A DNA stretch of 8,092 nt from Dehalococcoidales bacterium (GCA_016929875.1 JAFGHZ010000052.1:1-8092); one strand, 5' to 3'. Shown: positions 1 to 7,135, numbered from the stretch's first letter. Made by a program: numbers and translations. Notes: a model not told the origin generated them from the letters alone.

Positions 1-20
1 ACTCGTAGCTTTCTATTGCT

Positions 21-29
21 TGATATAAT
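21..29 (+). promoter_or_regulatory. Candidate extended -10 promoter for the kinase/regulator operon
   Basis: The sequence TGATATAAT fits the extended -10 pattern TGnTATAAT, with a perfect TATAAT hexamer at 24-29. A -35 box at normal spacing would fall at or before the window edge, so it cannot be judged; extended -10 promoters often need little -35 match. Transcription would begin near position 36, leaving a leader of about 65 bases before the first kinase start codon. No other strong promoter is seen before the kinase gene. The call rests on motif match only. Confidence 0.4.
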
Positions 30-102
30 TCCAATCAGGTTCTATGATAAAAATGTTACAGGTCGAATCGGTAATATTTCGTGAAGCTAAAAATATCAAA
101 CC

Positions 103-2100
103 ATGCCGAATAAAAAAGTAGGTATCAATATGTCCGGCGAAAGACCCGGCCGCGAGACCAAACACCGCACTCGATTATCTAAAGGGTTCAGGATGGCTGA
201 TGACTGTTATCATAGCCTGTTTGAAAATGTACCAATCGCTCTCCTGGAAGAAGATTTATCCTCTGTAAAAAAACACCTTGACAGCTTGCGGGACAGCGGT
301 ATAGATAATCTCGATGAATACCTAAGGAATAATCCTCAAGAGCTTGCCGGTTATGTCGACATGGTGAAAATTACGGATGTAAATAAAGCTGCATTGACTT
401 TGTTTCACGTAAGAAAGAAAGATGATTTATTGACAGGACTCGGGCAGATATTCACCGTAGATACGTACGATGCATTTAAAGAGCAGTTGATTGCTCTGGC
501 CGGGGGAGAGACCTCTTTTGAAAACGAGAGATTAGTTCGAACACTCGATGATGAAGAAAAGTATGTCCATTTGAGATTATCAGTAGCACCGGGCTTCGAA
601 GATACATGGACAAGAGTGCTGCTATCTATGACCGACATCACTGCCCGTAAAAGGGCGCAAGAAGAGCTGAAAAGCAACCATGAATACCTCGAGAGATTGA
701 ATAATTCCCTGCAAGAAGTTATTTTCAGAGTGAGACTACCGGAGAGAACTATCGCCTATGTAAATCACGCGGTAAAAAACGTATTCGGTTACGAAGAATA
801 TGAATGCCTTGGAAAAACAACCGAATTTCTTTATCCGTCAAATCAAGGCTACCAGTATTTTGGACAGCTACTTGAACAAACCATGACGGAGGGGAAAGAA
901 GCTCTGCAAACAGAACTATCGATGAGTAGAAAAAGCGGAGAATTATTCCCTGCCGAAATTACAACCACCTTTCTCAGTGAGGGTGGTGAAATAACGGGGG
1001 TTATCAGCATTCTAAGGGATATAACGAGGCGCCGGCGGGCAGAAGACGGCTTACGGCTGAGTGAAGCCAGGCTTACCGAAGCGCAACGTATCGCTCATCT
1101 GGGAAACTGGGAATGGGATATCGTGAATGATAAGTTGCTGTGGTCCGACGAAATTTACAGGATTTTCGGGCTGACCGCGCAAAAGTCCGGCGTTACGTAT
1201 GAGGCTTTCATATCTTCGGTACATCCCGATGATAGAGAACTGGTGGAGAACTCGGTAAATGATGCTTTGTACGAAGCGCAACCCTACGATATCAACCATC
1301 GCATTGTTTTACCCGATGGCACGGTACGCTTCGTACACGAAAGAGGAGAAGTCACTTTTAGTAGAGAAGGAAAGCCGTTAAGAATGATCGGAACTGTTCA
1401 TGATATTACCGGAATCAAGCGCGTCGAGGAGGAACTGAGAACGCTTTCCCGCAGCCTTGTACAGATACAGGAGGAGGAGCGCGGGTCCATCGCTCGCGAA
1501 TTGCATGACGAAATCGGGCAGTCTCTAACCGTACTCAAGCTGATGCTTGACAGGGCAAAAAGTCTGCCGCCTGAGGATGCTGAATCTACATTGACCGAGG
1601 CGGCGACGCTGGTCAACGGCCTGATGGAACAGGTACGTAATCTATCACTCGACCTGAGACCGGGGATGCTCGATGACCTGGGTCTACTCCCCACCCTGCT
1701 CTGGCACTTCGACAACTACACATCAAAAACGCAGATAAAGGTAAACTTCAAACACTCTGGCTTACAGGTACGTTTCCCATCAGAGATAAGCATTGCCGCT
1801 TACCGCATCGTCCAGGAGGCTTTAACCAATGTCGTTCGCCATGCCGACGTATCGGAGATAAATGTAACCGCCTGGGTGGACCGGAAAATGCTGTGGCTCC
1901 GTATTGAAGACAAAGGAATCGGTTTTGACTCTGCCGCAATATCGCCCGGCATATCCGGCGGTCTTTTCGGAATGCATGAGCGTGCACGCTCCCTTGAGGG
2001 AGAACTGACCATAGATTCCAGTCCGGGCGCAGGCACAACCATCATTGCCCGGCTCCCTTTGTCCACCGACGAAACAGGCTCGAAGGGAAAGAAGATATGA
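103..2100 (+). CDS. Soluble PAS-domain sensor histidine kinase (HisKA_3/NarX-DegS type)
   Basis: This is a 665-residue cytoplasmic sensor kinase that should autophosphorylate on a histidine and pass the phosphate to the regulator encoded next. Three PAS-type sensor domains are visible, at about residues 34-183, 196-313 and 321-442. The first carries an insertion after the opening SLFENVPIALLEEDL, a variant PAS layout; the third has the WEWD...WSDEIYRIFG pattern. The dimerisation and phosphoacceptor segment has ERGSIARELHDEIGQ (459-473) with H468 as the likely phosphorylated residue. The HATPase domain follows, with the N box EALTNVVRH (572-580, N576), the G1 box EDKGIGFD (602-609) and the G2 box GLFGMHERA (620-628). 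No membrane segment or signal peptide is seen, so the ligand is probably intracellular; it cannot be named. The start is uncertain: ATG at 130 and ATG at 193 (AAGGG six bases upstream, just before PAS 1) are alternatives that remove only a basic, low-complexity N terminus. The stop overlaps the next gene by 4 bp. Confidence 0.93.
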   Translation: MPNKKVGINMSGERPGRETKHRTRLSKGFRMADDCYHSLFENVPIALLEEDLSSVKKHLDSLRDSGIDNLDEYLRNNPQELAGYVDMVKITDVNKAALTLFHVRKKDDLLTGLGQIFTVDTYDAFKEQLIALAGGETSFENERLVRTLDDEEKYVHLRLSVAPGFEDTWTRVLLSMTDITARKRAQEELKSNHEYLERLNNSLQEVIFRVRLPERTIAYVNHAVKNVFGYEEYECLGKTTEFLYPSNQGYQYFGQLLEQTMTEGKEALQTELSMSRKSGELFPAEITTTFLSEGGEITGVISILRDITRRRRAEDGLRLSEARLTEAQRIAHLGNWEWDIVNDKLLWSDEIYRIFGLTAQKSGVTYEAFISSVHPDDRELVENSVNDALYEAQPYDINHRIVLPDGTVRFVHERGEVTFSREGKPLRMIGTVHDITGIKRVEEELRTLSRSLVQIQEEERGSIARELHDEIGQSLTVLKLMLDRAKSLPPEDAESTLTEAATLVNGLMEQVRNLSLDLRPGMLDDLGLLPTLLWHFDNYTSKTQIKVNFKHSGLQVRFPSEISIAAYRIVQEALTNVVRHADVSEINVTAWVDRKMLWLRIEDKGIGFDSAAISPGISGGLFGMHERARSLEGELTIDSSPGAGTTIIARLPLSTDETGSKGKKI

Positions 2101-2768
2101 CAACATTGGTACTTGCCGAAGACCACCACATCGTCAGGCAGGGTATACGCTCATTACTGGAAGCAGAAGCAGACTTCGAGGTCATCGGTGAGGTATCCGA
2201 CGGGCTGGAAGCGGTACGGATGGTTGAAAAATTACACCCGAATATTCTGGTACTCGACCTTATGATGAGCGGCCTGAACGGCCTTGAAGTTGCCAGGCAG
2301 GTCAGTAAACAATCGCCGAAGACCGCCATTGTCATTCTTTCCATGTATAACAATGAGGCCTACGTTCTGGAAGCATTGAGAGCCGGTGCCAAGGGATACG
2401 TGCTTAAAGATTCAACAGCCGCTGAACTGGTTAAAGCTATTCGTGAAGCCGAAATCGGCCGACACTATCTAAGTGCCTCGCTTTCTGAACGAGCAATCGA
2501 GAACTATATAGAAAAAAGCAAGGAAACGTACCTGGACCCATATGATACGTTAACAACAAGGGAGCGAGAAGTGCTGCATCTGGCGGCCCAGAGCTGCACC
2601 AATGCAGAAATAGCCGAACGTCTTTATATCAGCCGCCGCACCGTGGAAGTGCACCGTGCCAATGTCATGCATAAACTTGGTCTGCGCAGCCAGCCACAGT
2701 TAATCCGCTACGCCATGAAAAGAGGGATATTACCTCCTGATGATTCTCTTGAAGGCCAATCCGGATAG
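2097..2768 (+). CDS. NarL/FixJ-type response regulator (receiver + LuxR HTH)
   Basis: This 223-residue DNA-binding response regulator is probably phosphorylated by the kinase just upstream. The ATGA overlap implies translational coupling and a cognate pair. The receiver covers about residues 1-120, with acidic residues E8 and D9, phosphoacceptor D54 in LVLDL, S82 at the switch position and K104. The LuxR-type helix-turn-helix covers about 150-212, with the family pattern LTTREREVLHLAA, then NAEIAERLYISRRTVEVHR (recognition helix region 169-187) and MHKLGLRSQ. The length is normal for the family. One oddity is S58, where most receivers, including the paralogue downstream, have proline in the D-x-x-M-P motif. 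Its target promoters are unknown; the operon starting at 2960 and its own operon are natural candidates, but that is inference. Confidence 0.95.
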   Translation: MTTLVLAEDHHIVRQGIRSLLEAEADFEVIGEVSDGLEAVRMVEKLHPNILVLDLMMSGLNGLEVARQVSKQSPKTAIVILSMYNNEAYVLEALRAGAKGYVLKDSTAAELVKAIREAEIGRHYLSASLSERAIENYIEKSKETYLDPYDTLTTREREVLHLAAQSCTNAEIAERLYISRRTVEVHRANVMHKLGLRSQPQLIRYAMKRGILPPDDSLEGQSG

Positions 2769-2811
2769 ATACGGCCTTCATCAAATCCTGTCAAAGTTAT
2801 GATTTGTTACT

Positions 2812-2845
2812 TAAATCCCCCGTAACGTAATTACGGGTAGATTTA
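2812..2845. terminator. Imperfect 13-bp hairpin after the two-component operon
   Basis: TAAATC (2812-2817) pairs with GATTTA (2840-2845) and CCCGTAA (2819-2825) pairs with TTACGGG (2831-2837), with a 1x2 internal loop and a 5-base terminal loop CGTAA. This is the strongest inverted repeat between the two regulator genes. There is no clean T run after it on the + strand, so it could be a weak terminator, an RNA structure in a leader or a protein site. Nearby CAAATC (2782-2787) and GATTTG (2801-2806) could form a competing pair. Confidence 0.35.
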
Positions 2846-2902
2846 CCTCTATTTACGTATGTCTGCGTATTCAATAAGTAAGGTCAATCAATAAATAATA
2901 GG

Positions 2903-2932
2903 TTATCGGGAGTAGTGGATTAATTATATATT
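2903..2932 (+). promoter_or_regulatory. Weak promoter candidate for the receiver-ClC operon
   Basis: TATATT at 2927-2932 resembles a -10 box, and TTATCG at 2903-2908 is a poor -35 match (3 of 6) at 18-base spacing. It would place the transcription start about 20 bases before the ATG at 2960. That ATG has no recognisable Shine-Dalgarno, so the messenger leader would be short and weakly primed. The region is A+T-rich, so chance matches are likely. Confidence 0.22.
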
Positions 2933-2959
2933 ACTGATAACCATTACCTAATAGATGAC

Positions 2960-3391
2960 ATGATAACTATCATACTTGCCGATGACCATCGTATTCTGAG
3001 ACAAGGCGTACGTGTTCTGCTTGAGTCCGAACCGGACTTTAGTATTTTAGCCGAAGCAAACAACGGCCCCGAGGCTATACGCATGGTCGAGCTTTTTCAT
3101 CCGGACATTCTGGTGCTGGACCTGATTATGCCCGGGATGAGTGGACTCGAGGTTACCGGTGTAGTAAGGAATCGTTTCCCGAAAACAAATATCGTTATTC
3201 TAACGATGCATGATAATGAAGCTTACGTCATCGAAGCGTTACATGCCGGAGCACAGGGCTATGTTATTAAAAATTCCAGTTCCGAAGAACTGGCGCACAC
3301 CATCCGCGAGGTGGCTGAAGGCCGTTGTTATCTCAGCCCTCCCTTGTCCGAGGAAGTAATCGAAGCTTATAGAAAAAGAGCCAGCGGATAA
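2960..3391 (+). CDS. Stand-alone receiver-domain response regulator lacking a DNA-binding domain
   Basis: This 143-residue protein is a NarL-family receiver with all phosphorylation residues: D8, D9, phosphoacceptor D54 in LVLDLIMPG, T82 and K104. Aligned without gaps to the receiver of the regulator at 2097-2768, about 80 of the first 137 residues are identical by hand count, so the two are paralogues. It ends with YRKRASG at the position where the other protein enters its linker to the LuxR domain. The 44 bases to the next gene hold no helix-turn-helix remnant. It can probably be phosphorylated by the same kinase but cannot bind DNA through the usual domain. It might be a phosphate sink, a protein-protein switch or a modulator of its paralogue; none of these is shown. 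There is no clear Shine-Dalgarno before the ATG. It is the first gene of a probable operon with the two genes that follow. Confidence 0.92.
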   Translation: MITIILADDHRILRQGVRVLLESEPDFSILAEANNGPEAIRMVELFHPDILVLDLIMPGMSGLEVTGVVRNRFPKTNIVILTMHDNEAYVIEALHAGAQGYVIKNSSSEELAHTIREVAEGRCYLSPPLSEEVIEAYRKRASG

Positions 3392-3420
3392 ACATTACAT
3401 CCCGGCCGCATGATTTTCCG

Positions 3421-3426
3421 AAGGAG
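3421..3426 (+). promoter_or_regulatory. Shine-Dalgarno AAGGAG that fixes the TTG start of the CxxC protein
   Basis: AAGGAG lies nine bases before TTG at 3436. No ATG or GTG in that frame lies nearby, so this site is the main support for the unusual start codon. Confidence 0.6.
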
Positions 3427-3435
3427 TCACAAGAT

Positions 3436-3804
3436 TTGAAGTTTCAGAGAGTTCGAACTAAATGCGTTGATTATATCAGGCGTATTTTTAACCGAGAAAT
3501 CGTGAGGGACTTTGTCAGAGGATTCCTGCCGGAAAATAAATATCTTGAAATAATGCTGGAAGAAATATGTTCACAATGCCCATTGAACGATGACGAAAAA
3601 AAGCCCCGCAATCTTTCTGAATCAGTTATGGAGAGAATTGATTCTTGCAGGAAGCGTTATTTCGGATTTATCCTGCAATCCTTTGTCGGTAAGCCGGGAG
3701 AAAAGGAAACCGATTGGCTATATTCGTACCTGAAAAGGTGTGAGGACTGCTTATTCTCGAGGGAGGGAATAAATTTCTCTTCGTATGCGGAAGCGAAACG
3801 ATAA
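3436..3804 (+). CDS. Small protein of unknown function with two CxxC motifs
   Basis: I do not recognise this 122-residue protein. It starts at TTG with AAGGAG nine bases upstream. It is charged and looks soluble and mostly helical, with a basic N terminus (residues 1-30) and no membrane segment. Six cysteines are present: C10, C45 and C48 (CSQC), C71, and C102 and C105 (CEDC). The two CxxC pairs sit in similar local settings (CSQCPLNDDE and CEDCLFSRE), which could form a four-cysteine zinc or iron-sulfur site or a redox pair. This is inference from spacing alone. The gene lies 44 bases after the stand-alone receiver and overlaps the ClC gene by 20 bp, so it is likely cotranscribed and translationally coupled with the ClC. 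A role as accessory or regulatory partner of the channel, or of the receiver, is the simplest reading of the context. The reading frame is well supported but the function is unknown. Confidence 0.75.
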   Translation: MKFQRVRTKCVDYIRRIFNREIVRDFVRGFLPENKYLEIMLEEICSQCPLNDDEKKPRNLSESVMERIDSCRKRYFGFILQSFVGKPGEKETDWLYSYLKRCEDCLFSREGINFSSYAEAKR

Positions 3805-5593
3805 TTATCCGGAGGACGGAAAATCGCAAAATAAAAAAAGCATGTTTAATGGTCTCATTTCTTCAAGGATACGTAATTTAGCAGCCAGGCTGGGTTCATC
3901 CGAGCTGATTACCGGCTTGATTATGGCTATCGTCGTCGGGGCTGTTTCCGGGCTGGGAGCTGTGGCATTCCGGTGGCTTATTGATAATTTCACCAATCTT
4001 TTTTTTATTCGAGGTGGTGAAATTTTATCGTTTATGGGTGACTACTATGTGGTACTCGTCCCAATAGCCGGAGCATTAATTTTCGGCCCGCTTATATACT
4101 TCTTTGCCCGAGAAGCAAAAGGGCATGGCGTACCCGAGGTGATGGAGGCAGTTGCCCTGAACGGAGGCCGCATACGGCCACGCGTTTCGCTGGTGAAGGC
4201 GCTGGCTTCTTCTTTATGCATCGGCAGTGGCGGCTCGGTAGGCCGTGAAGGGCCTATTGTACAAATAGGGTCTTCTTTCGGTTCGTCGATAGGTCAGTGG
4301 TTCAAACTGCCGGATGATACCGTAAAGGTGCTGGTAGCCTGCGGCGCCGCCGGTGGTATCTCGGCGACGTTCAACGCCCCGATTGCCGGGGTCTTTTTCG
4401 CCCTCGAGGTTATACTGGGCAGGGTAGTTACACGGCGTTTCGCCTACGTGGTTATCAGTGCGGTGGTAGCTGATTTTCTGGCCCAGGCATTTCTGGGAAA
4501 CACTCGCGCCTTCCCAGTGCCTACCTTTGGTATCGCCAGTTCCTGGGAGTTTTCATTTTATGTGGTACTCGGTATTTTGTCCGGTCTGGCGGCACTGGCT
4601 TTTACGTATGTTCTCTATAAGTGCGAAGACCTCTTCGATTCTTTAAAGATACCCGAATACTTCAAGCCTGCCCTGGGTGGCCTGGCAATAGGTGCCATCG
4701 GGCTTTACAGCGGCGACCTTTTTGGGGTCGGGTATGAAGGCATTACAAAAGCTCTATCCGGCGAAATGATGCTTGGAACGCTGCTTTTAATGGGGCTCCT
4801 TAAGTTAATCTCGACTTCACTCACCCTGGGTAGCGGCGGTAGCGGCGGTATATTCGCACCTAGTCTCTTTATCGGGGCTATGCTCGGTACAGCAGTCGGA
4901 TCTGTGCTCGGTACTTTTTTCCCGTCTCTAACCGGGCCGGTAGGAGCTTATGGCATCGTGGGTATGGCAGCGGTGTTCGCAGGGGCGGCAAGAGCCCCCT
5001 TTTCAGCAATATTGATAGTCTTTGAGATGACTCACGATTATGCCATTATGCTCCCATTGATGACGGCGGTTGTTATCAGTACGGTATTAAGCCGAACTTT
5101 CCGACGTGAGACCATATATACACTGAAGTTGATTCGTCGCGGCATAGATATAGAACAGGAAGAGATGAGTGATGTAATGCGTGCTATCACCGTAAAAGAA
5201 GCGATGACACGGGATTTCCCGACAGTGCCTTCAACCATGCGTGTAAATCAACTAATGAACGAATTTCGTAAGACCGGACACCATGGTTTTCCGGTAGTAG
5301 ATAAAGATGGGAACCTTGTCGGTATTGTTACCCAGACCGATGTAGAACGTCACCTGGGCACGAGTACCGGGAAAGAACAACAAACAGTGGTAGATATCGC
5401 TACCAGGTCTCCGTTCGTCGCGTATCCCGAGCAGACACTGGACAGGGTCCTGGGGGCATCTGATGAAGAATACGGCCGTATTCCCGTCGTCAACCGTGAT
5501 GACCCCAGACGCTTGCTCGGGGTTCTTCGACGTCATGATATTATCAGGGCTTATAGAAGGAAGGCAAAAAAGCGGCTGCCCCGGTCGCAGTAA
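3785..5593 (+). CDS. ClC-family chloride channel/transporter with C-terminal tandem CBS domains
   Basis: This 602-residue integral membrane protein moves chloride or a related anion across the inner membrane. A hydrophobic ClC core at about 40-440 has the hallmark motifs GHGVPE (113-118), GREGP (153-157, with E155 as the gating glutamate) and GIFAP (355-359), plus Y445 matching the anion-coordinating tyrosine. Two CBS domains follow, at about 467-525 (VKEAMTRDFPTV ... GIVTQTDV) and 533-592 (DIATRSPFV ... GVLRRHDI); such pairs commonly bind adenine nucleotides and tune activity. By alignment with the E. coli exchanger ClC-ec1, the internal proton glutamate E203 is replaced by V209 (ALEV, 207-209 region), as in ClC channels. 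The anion-site serine S107 is replaced by H114. The chosen ATG overlaps the previous gene by 20 bp and has only a distant GGGAGG upstream. ATG at 3842 (residue 20) is an alternative that leaves the membrane core whole. The gene is probably in an operon with the receiver and the CxxC protein. Confidence 0.93.
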   Translation: MRKRNDNYPEDGKSQNKKSMFNGLISSRIRNLAARLGSSELITGLIMAIVVGAVSGLGAVAFRWLIDNFTNLFFIRGGEILSFMGDYYVVLVPIAGALIFGPLIYFFAREAKGHGVPEVMEAVALNGGRIRPRVSLVKALASSLCIGSGGSVGREGPIVQIGSSFGSSIGQWFKLPDDTVKVLVACGAAGGISATFNAPIAGVFFALEVILGRVVTRRFAYVVISAVVADFLAQAFLGNTRAFPVPTFGIASSWEFSFYVVLGILSGLAALAFTYVLYKCEDLFDSLKIPEYFKPALGGLAIGAIGLYSGDLFGVGYEGITKALSGEMMLGTLLLMGLLKLISTSLTLGSGGSGGIFAPSLFIGAMLGTAVGSVLGTFFPSLTGPVGAYGIVGMAAVFAGAARAPFSAILIVFEMTHDYAIMLPLMTAVVISTVLSRTFRRETIYTLKLIRRGIDIEQEEMSDVMRAITVKEAMTRDFPTVPSTMRVNQLMNEFRKTGHHGFPVVDKDGNLVGIVTQTDVERHLGTSTGKEQQTVVDIATRSPFVAYPEQTLDRVLGASDEEYGRIPVVNRDDPRRLLGVLRRHDIIRAYRRKAKKRLPRSQ

Positions 5594-5624
5594 TAGGACA
5601 GCCCTGACCATAGCATCAAAAAAC

Positions 5625-5632
5625 AAGGAGGT
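5625..5632 (+). promoter_or_regulatory. Near-perfect Shine-Dalgarno with no normal gene behind it
   Basis: AAGGAGGT is complementary to the 16S anti-Shine-Dalgarno over eight bases, the best such match I noticed in this window. It lies 32 bases after the ClC stop and about 160 bases before the transporter start. The only frames it could serve are very short: TTG at 5642 (19 codons) and TTG at 5638 (5 codons). It may belong to a leader peptide or to a gene that has been lost. Confidence 0.4.
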
Positions 5633-5641
5633 GCTAGTTGT

Positions 5642-5701
5642 TTGAATCGAATTGACGAATCAGTGTTAACACAGCGCCAAAGGTCTCTTATACTGGTATA
5701 A
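5642..5701 (+). CDS. Possible 19-codon leader peptide or gene remnant
   Basis: Starting at TTG nine bases after AAGGAGGT, the frame reads MNRIDESVLTQRQRSLILV and then stops. It matches nothing I recognise. Its only support is the unusually good ribosome site and its place in the leader of the MFS transporter. A perfect 10-bp palindrome, GTGTTAACAC (5663-5672), lies inside it and could be an operator. It may equally be the stump of a deleted gene or chance. Frames beyond the stop do not continue into a recognisable protein. Confidence 0.2.
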   Translation: MNRIDESVLTQRQRSLILV

Positions 5702-5781
5702 AAACAGATGTAAAACAATATTTGTATTTTGGTTTCAGAAGCTCCGCTACCTGCTTCAGCTATCATTGTCAGTCCTCCTGT

Positions 5782-5786
5782 GGGAG
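5782..5786 (+). promoter_or_regulatory. Ribosome binding site deciding the MFS start
   Basis: GGGAG lies six bases before ATG at 5793. An in-frame TTG at 5766 gives a longer frame but has no ribosome site at suitable spacing, so the ATG is preferred. Confidence 0.55.
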
Positions 5787-5792
5787 TTTATA

Positions 5793-7124
5793 ATGTCGTT
5801 ATCTATGAAAAAGCCGGCAAGTTTCGTAAAAGAAGTAGAAGAAGAGCTGGGAGAAGAAGTCCAGCAATTAACCGGGAATAAAACCAGCATTTTATCCGGC
5901 CTTGTCGGCAATATAATGGAATGGTACGATTTTGCTCTCTACGGTTACATGGTGCCTATCATTTCTCAGTTGTTCTTTCCCAGTCAGAATAATCTGAGTT
6001 CTATTATGTCTACATTTGCCGTCTTTGCGGCCGGGTTCATCATGAGACCTATTGGCGGGATAATTCTCGGGCGAGTCGGGGATATTAAAGGAAGAAAAAC
6101 AACCCTCTATATTTCCATGATTCTGATGGCAGTATGTACAGCATTGATGGGTGTCCTACCGACTTATAAAAGTGTGGGGTTAGCGGCTCCAGTTCTCCTG
6201 GTGTTATTAAGATTATTCCAGGGGCTATCCGTTGGCGGAGAGTTCAGTACATCGGTGTCCTATATGGTGGAAGAGGCACCGAAAAACAGCCGTGGTATTT
6301 TCGGGAGTCTGGCGAACATCGGGAGTATGACCGGCATGGTAATGGGAGCGGCCGTGGCTGCGGCGGTCAGTACGTTTATTGCGAAAGAGTCACTATTAAG
6401 CTGGGGCTGGCGTCTGCCGTTCTTTCTTGCCGCAATTCTGGGAATTATCGGTATGTATTATACGATAAAAATGCCGAAATCCCACCTCTTCGTCCGAGAG
6501 AAGAGACACGAAGAAGTAGCTTCAATAAGAGAAGTCTTTACATCGGGACGGCGAGAACTGATACAGGCAATGTTGTTCTGCCTCGGATATACGGTACTAT
6601 TCTACTTGCCGCTGGTCTACATGCCGACCTACGTCCACAGCATCGCCGGGATGGATGAGAACAAGGCTTTACAGATCACTACTGTTGCGACCTTCCTGCT
6701 GATATTCCTCATCCCGATGATGGCCATTCTTTCCGACAGGTTCATCCGCAGGAGGTCAATCCTGATTACAGCGTTTCTAATCGCATTAGTATGCGCTGTA
6801 CCGATGTTCATCCTGGCAGTTAAAAGTTATATTCTACTTTTTTCGGTATTGGTCCTGTTCGGTATCATAATTGCTGTGCCTCTGGGAGTTGCGCCTGCTA
6901 CCCTGGTAGAATGGTTCCCGACAAAATACCGGCTTACCAGTTATTCTGTTATTTATAACATCGGAGTCGGCATTTTCGGAGGTTCCACACCGATGATCTG
7001 TACCTGGCTTATCAAGACAACCGGAAATAACCTTGCGCCGGCATATTATCTCGGTGCGTTTATTATTATTTCCCTCGTAGGCTTGTTTTTGATGAAAGAC
7101 AGGAGCCGTGATACGTTGAGGTAA
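5793..7124 (+). CDS. MFS transporter, metabolite:H+ symporter (MHS) family, ProP/KgtP-like
   Basis: This 443-residue inner-membrane transporter has about 12 hydrophobic segments and belongs to the MHS branch of the major facilitator superfamily. It carries the branch signature GNIMEWYDFALYG (39-51), the loop 2-3 MFS motif GRVGDIKGRK (93-102), the RLFQGLSVGGEFS stretch (140-152), SWGWRLPF (203-210) and the second loop motif SDRFIRRR (314-321). Family members import compatible solutes such as proline and betaine, or organic acids such as 2-oxoglutarate, citrate and shikimate, together with protons. The substrate cannot be told from this sequence. It begins with an acidic cytoplasmic stretch of about 30 residues and lacks the long C-terminal coiled coil of osmosensory ProP, ending shortly after the last membrane segment. 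It lies 199 bases after the ClC gene, so it may be read through from that operon or have its own promoter. A terminator-like hairpin follows. Confidence 0.92.
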   Translation: MSLSMKKPASFVKEVEEELGEEVQQLTGNKTSILSGLVGNIMEWYDFALYGYMVPIISQLFFPSQNNLSSIMSTFAVFAAGFIMRPIGGIILGRVGDIKGRKTTLYISMILMAVCTALMGVLPTYKSVGLAAPVLLVLLRLFQGLSVGGEFSTSVSYMVEEAPKNSRGIFGSLANIGSMTGMVMGAAVAAAVSTFIAKESLLSWGWRLPFFLAAILGIIGMYYTIKMPKSHLFVREKRHEEVASIREVFTSGRRELIQAMLFCLGYTVLFYLPLVYMPTYVHSIAGMDENKALQITTVATFLLIFLIPMMAILSDRFIRRRSILITAFLIALVCAVPMFILAVKSYILLFSVLVLFGIIIAVPLGVAPATLVEWFPTKYRLTSYSVIYNIGVGIFGGSTPMICTWLIKTTGNNLAPAYYLGAFIIISLVGLFLMKDRSRDTLR

Positions 7125-7135
7125 TTGTATTAAGA

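Noticed and set aside
1398..1715. Long - strand open frames opposite the kinase gene (also 405-677, 1051-1299 and 1748-2353)
   Set aside because: They lie opposite or out of frame with strong coding sequence, lack ribosome sites and show no domains, so they are shadows of the kinase and regulator genes.
3842..3844. ATG at 3842 as the ClC start
   Set aside because: The nearest GGAGG (3811-3815) is 26 bases away, too far. It is kept only as an alternative because the first 19 residues are not conserved membrane core.
5574..5603. GGCTG/CAGCC pair overlapping the ClC stop as a terminator
   Set aside because: It has only 5 bp with a 20-base loop and no T run, and it overlaps coding sequence.
5766..5792. 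TTG at 5766 as the MFS start
   Set aside because: ATG at 5793 has GGGAG six bases upstream, and the extra nine residues precede the conserved part and have no ribosome site.
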